This document shows, in pieces, positions 8,418 through 8,817 of a stretch of DNA of 8,817 bases. Origin of the DNA: Thermoleophilia bacterium. GTDB lineage: Bacteria; Actinomycetota; Thermoleophilia; Gaiellales; Gaiellaceae. The stretch lies in the NCBI GenBank assembly GCA_029858755.1, contig JAOUEK010000051.1, positions 1 to 8,817 of the forward strand, in the 5' to 3' direction. Every line of letters starts with the position of its first letter. Positions within the stretch are counted from its first letter, which is position 1. The position numbers were made by a program, and so were the translations under genes. The notes beneath the pieces are model-generated. The model ran no database searches. It saw only the letters and a program-made list of their open reading frames with translations, and had not been told where the DNA came from.

Positions 8418-8779
8418 CGTTGCGTGACCAGATCCAGCAGGTGATCGACGACGAGCCCGTCGCCCTCTTCATGAAGGGCACCCCGGAGGCGCCCGCGTGC
8501 GGCAACTCGCTGCGCGCGCTGCGGGCGCTGTGGTCGGTCGGCGCCCCGATCACGGCCGTCGACATCCTCCCCGACCCGCAGATCCGCCAGGAGCTGTCGG
8601 CGATCACCGACTGGCCGACGATCCCGCAGGTCTTCATCAAGGGCGAGCTGATCGGGGGCGCCGACATCACCGAGGAGCTCTTCGCCTCGGGTGAGCTCGA
8701 GCGCAAGCTGGCCGAGGTGCTCGGGGACGAGCGGGAGCGAGCGATCAAGACGGTGGCAGTAGCCGGCGCACCCGCCTGA
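8414..8779 (+). CDS. grxD: Grx4-type monothiol glutaredoxin with CGNS active site
   Basis: The 121-residue product aligns by eye with GrxD/Grx4: VALFMKGTPEAPACGNS (16-32), VDILPDPQIRQEL (49-61), WPTIPQVFIKGELIGGADI (67-85) with cis-Pro71, then a C-terminal helix. Lys21, Cys29, the WPT-IP segment and the GGADI motif correspond to the glutathione and [2Fe-2S] binding positions. The active site reads CGNS rather than the usual CGFS, with Asn31 replacing Phe. About 15 extra residues (106-121) follow the normal end. ATG at 8414 overlaps the bolA stop by ATGA and has AAGGGA about 6 nt upstream. The same frame continues open upstream to 8177, but that is antisense or shadow sequence. The likely role is Fe-S cluster carriage together with BolA. 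Confidence 0.93.
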   Translation: MTLRDQIQQVIDDEPVALFMKGTPEAPACGNSLRALRALWSVGAPITAVDILPDPQIRQELSAITDWPTIPQVFIKGELIGGADITEELFASGELERKLAEVLGDERERAIKTVAVAGAPA

Positions 8780-8817
8780 CAGCTCCTACACGCTCTACCG
8801 CGACTGCGAGGCGCGCC
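8780..8817. other. Short tail after the glutaredoxin gene
   Basis: Thirty-eight bases to the window edge contain no start codon in an open plus frame and no clear terminator. Nothing can be assigned. Confidence 0.4.

Noticed and set aside
8780..8817. tRNA-like stretch on the minus strand (GGTAGAGCG) and an open plus frame reading SSYTLYRDCEAR
   Set aside because: The tRNA resemblance lacks acceptor and anticodon stems in the visible bases, and the plus frame has an upstream TAG at 8760 and no start codon.

Overview
The window is a GC-rich (around 70% by eye) bacterial segment with nearly all codons ending in G or C, GTG starts, and 4-nt stop/start overlaps of the GTGA and ATGA type. Gene content and codon style suggest an actinobacterial chromosome, possibly a deep branch such as Thermoleophilia. 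That placement is inference; no rRNA or marker gene is present to fix it. No tRNA, rRNA, CRISPR array, insertion sequence or phage gene was seen, and gene density is high.

Left part (1-1820, plus strand). The last 34 codons of an upstream gene are followed by the membrane cytochrome b (gamma) subunit of a respiratory formate dehydrogenase, so the left edge is probably the end of an fdh operon. After a short gap comes a PhzF-family isomerase-like protein. A hairpin sits where it converges with the next gene.

Middle-left (1821-3256, minus strand). A PfkB-family sugar/nucleoside kinase is translationally coupled to a 134-residue protein with two Asp-box motifs. Upstream of the kinase lie two tiny overlapping reading frames that could be leader peptides.

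Centre to right (3257-8178, minus strand). Four genes run in the order uncharacterised 288-residue protein, hemerythrin-domain protein, IclR-family regulator, aconitase AcnA. The first three are joined by GTGA overlaps. Aconitase follows after a 64-nt AT-rich leader with its own extended -10 promoter and a small palindrome that could be an operator.

Right end (8187-8779, plus strand). A BolA-family protein and a Grx4-type monothiol glutaredoxin overlap by ATGA. They diverge from the four-gene block, with only 8 nt between the two start codons; the bolA transcript looks leaderless.

Functionally the right two-thirds has an iron / Fe-S theme: a [4Fe-4S] enzyme, a di-iron hemerythrin protein, and the BolA-glutaredoxin pair known for Fe-S cluster handling, plus an IclR regulator. 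The unusual points are the CGNS (not CGFS) active site of the glutaredoxin, an FPASD-type motif in the aconitase linker, the unknown 288-residue protein at the head of the operon, and the very compact divergent start region. No wholly new system can be claimed from sequence alone; the unknown-hemerythrin-IclR-aconitase block facing bolA-grx is the best candidate.
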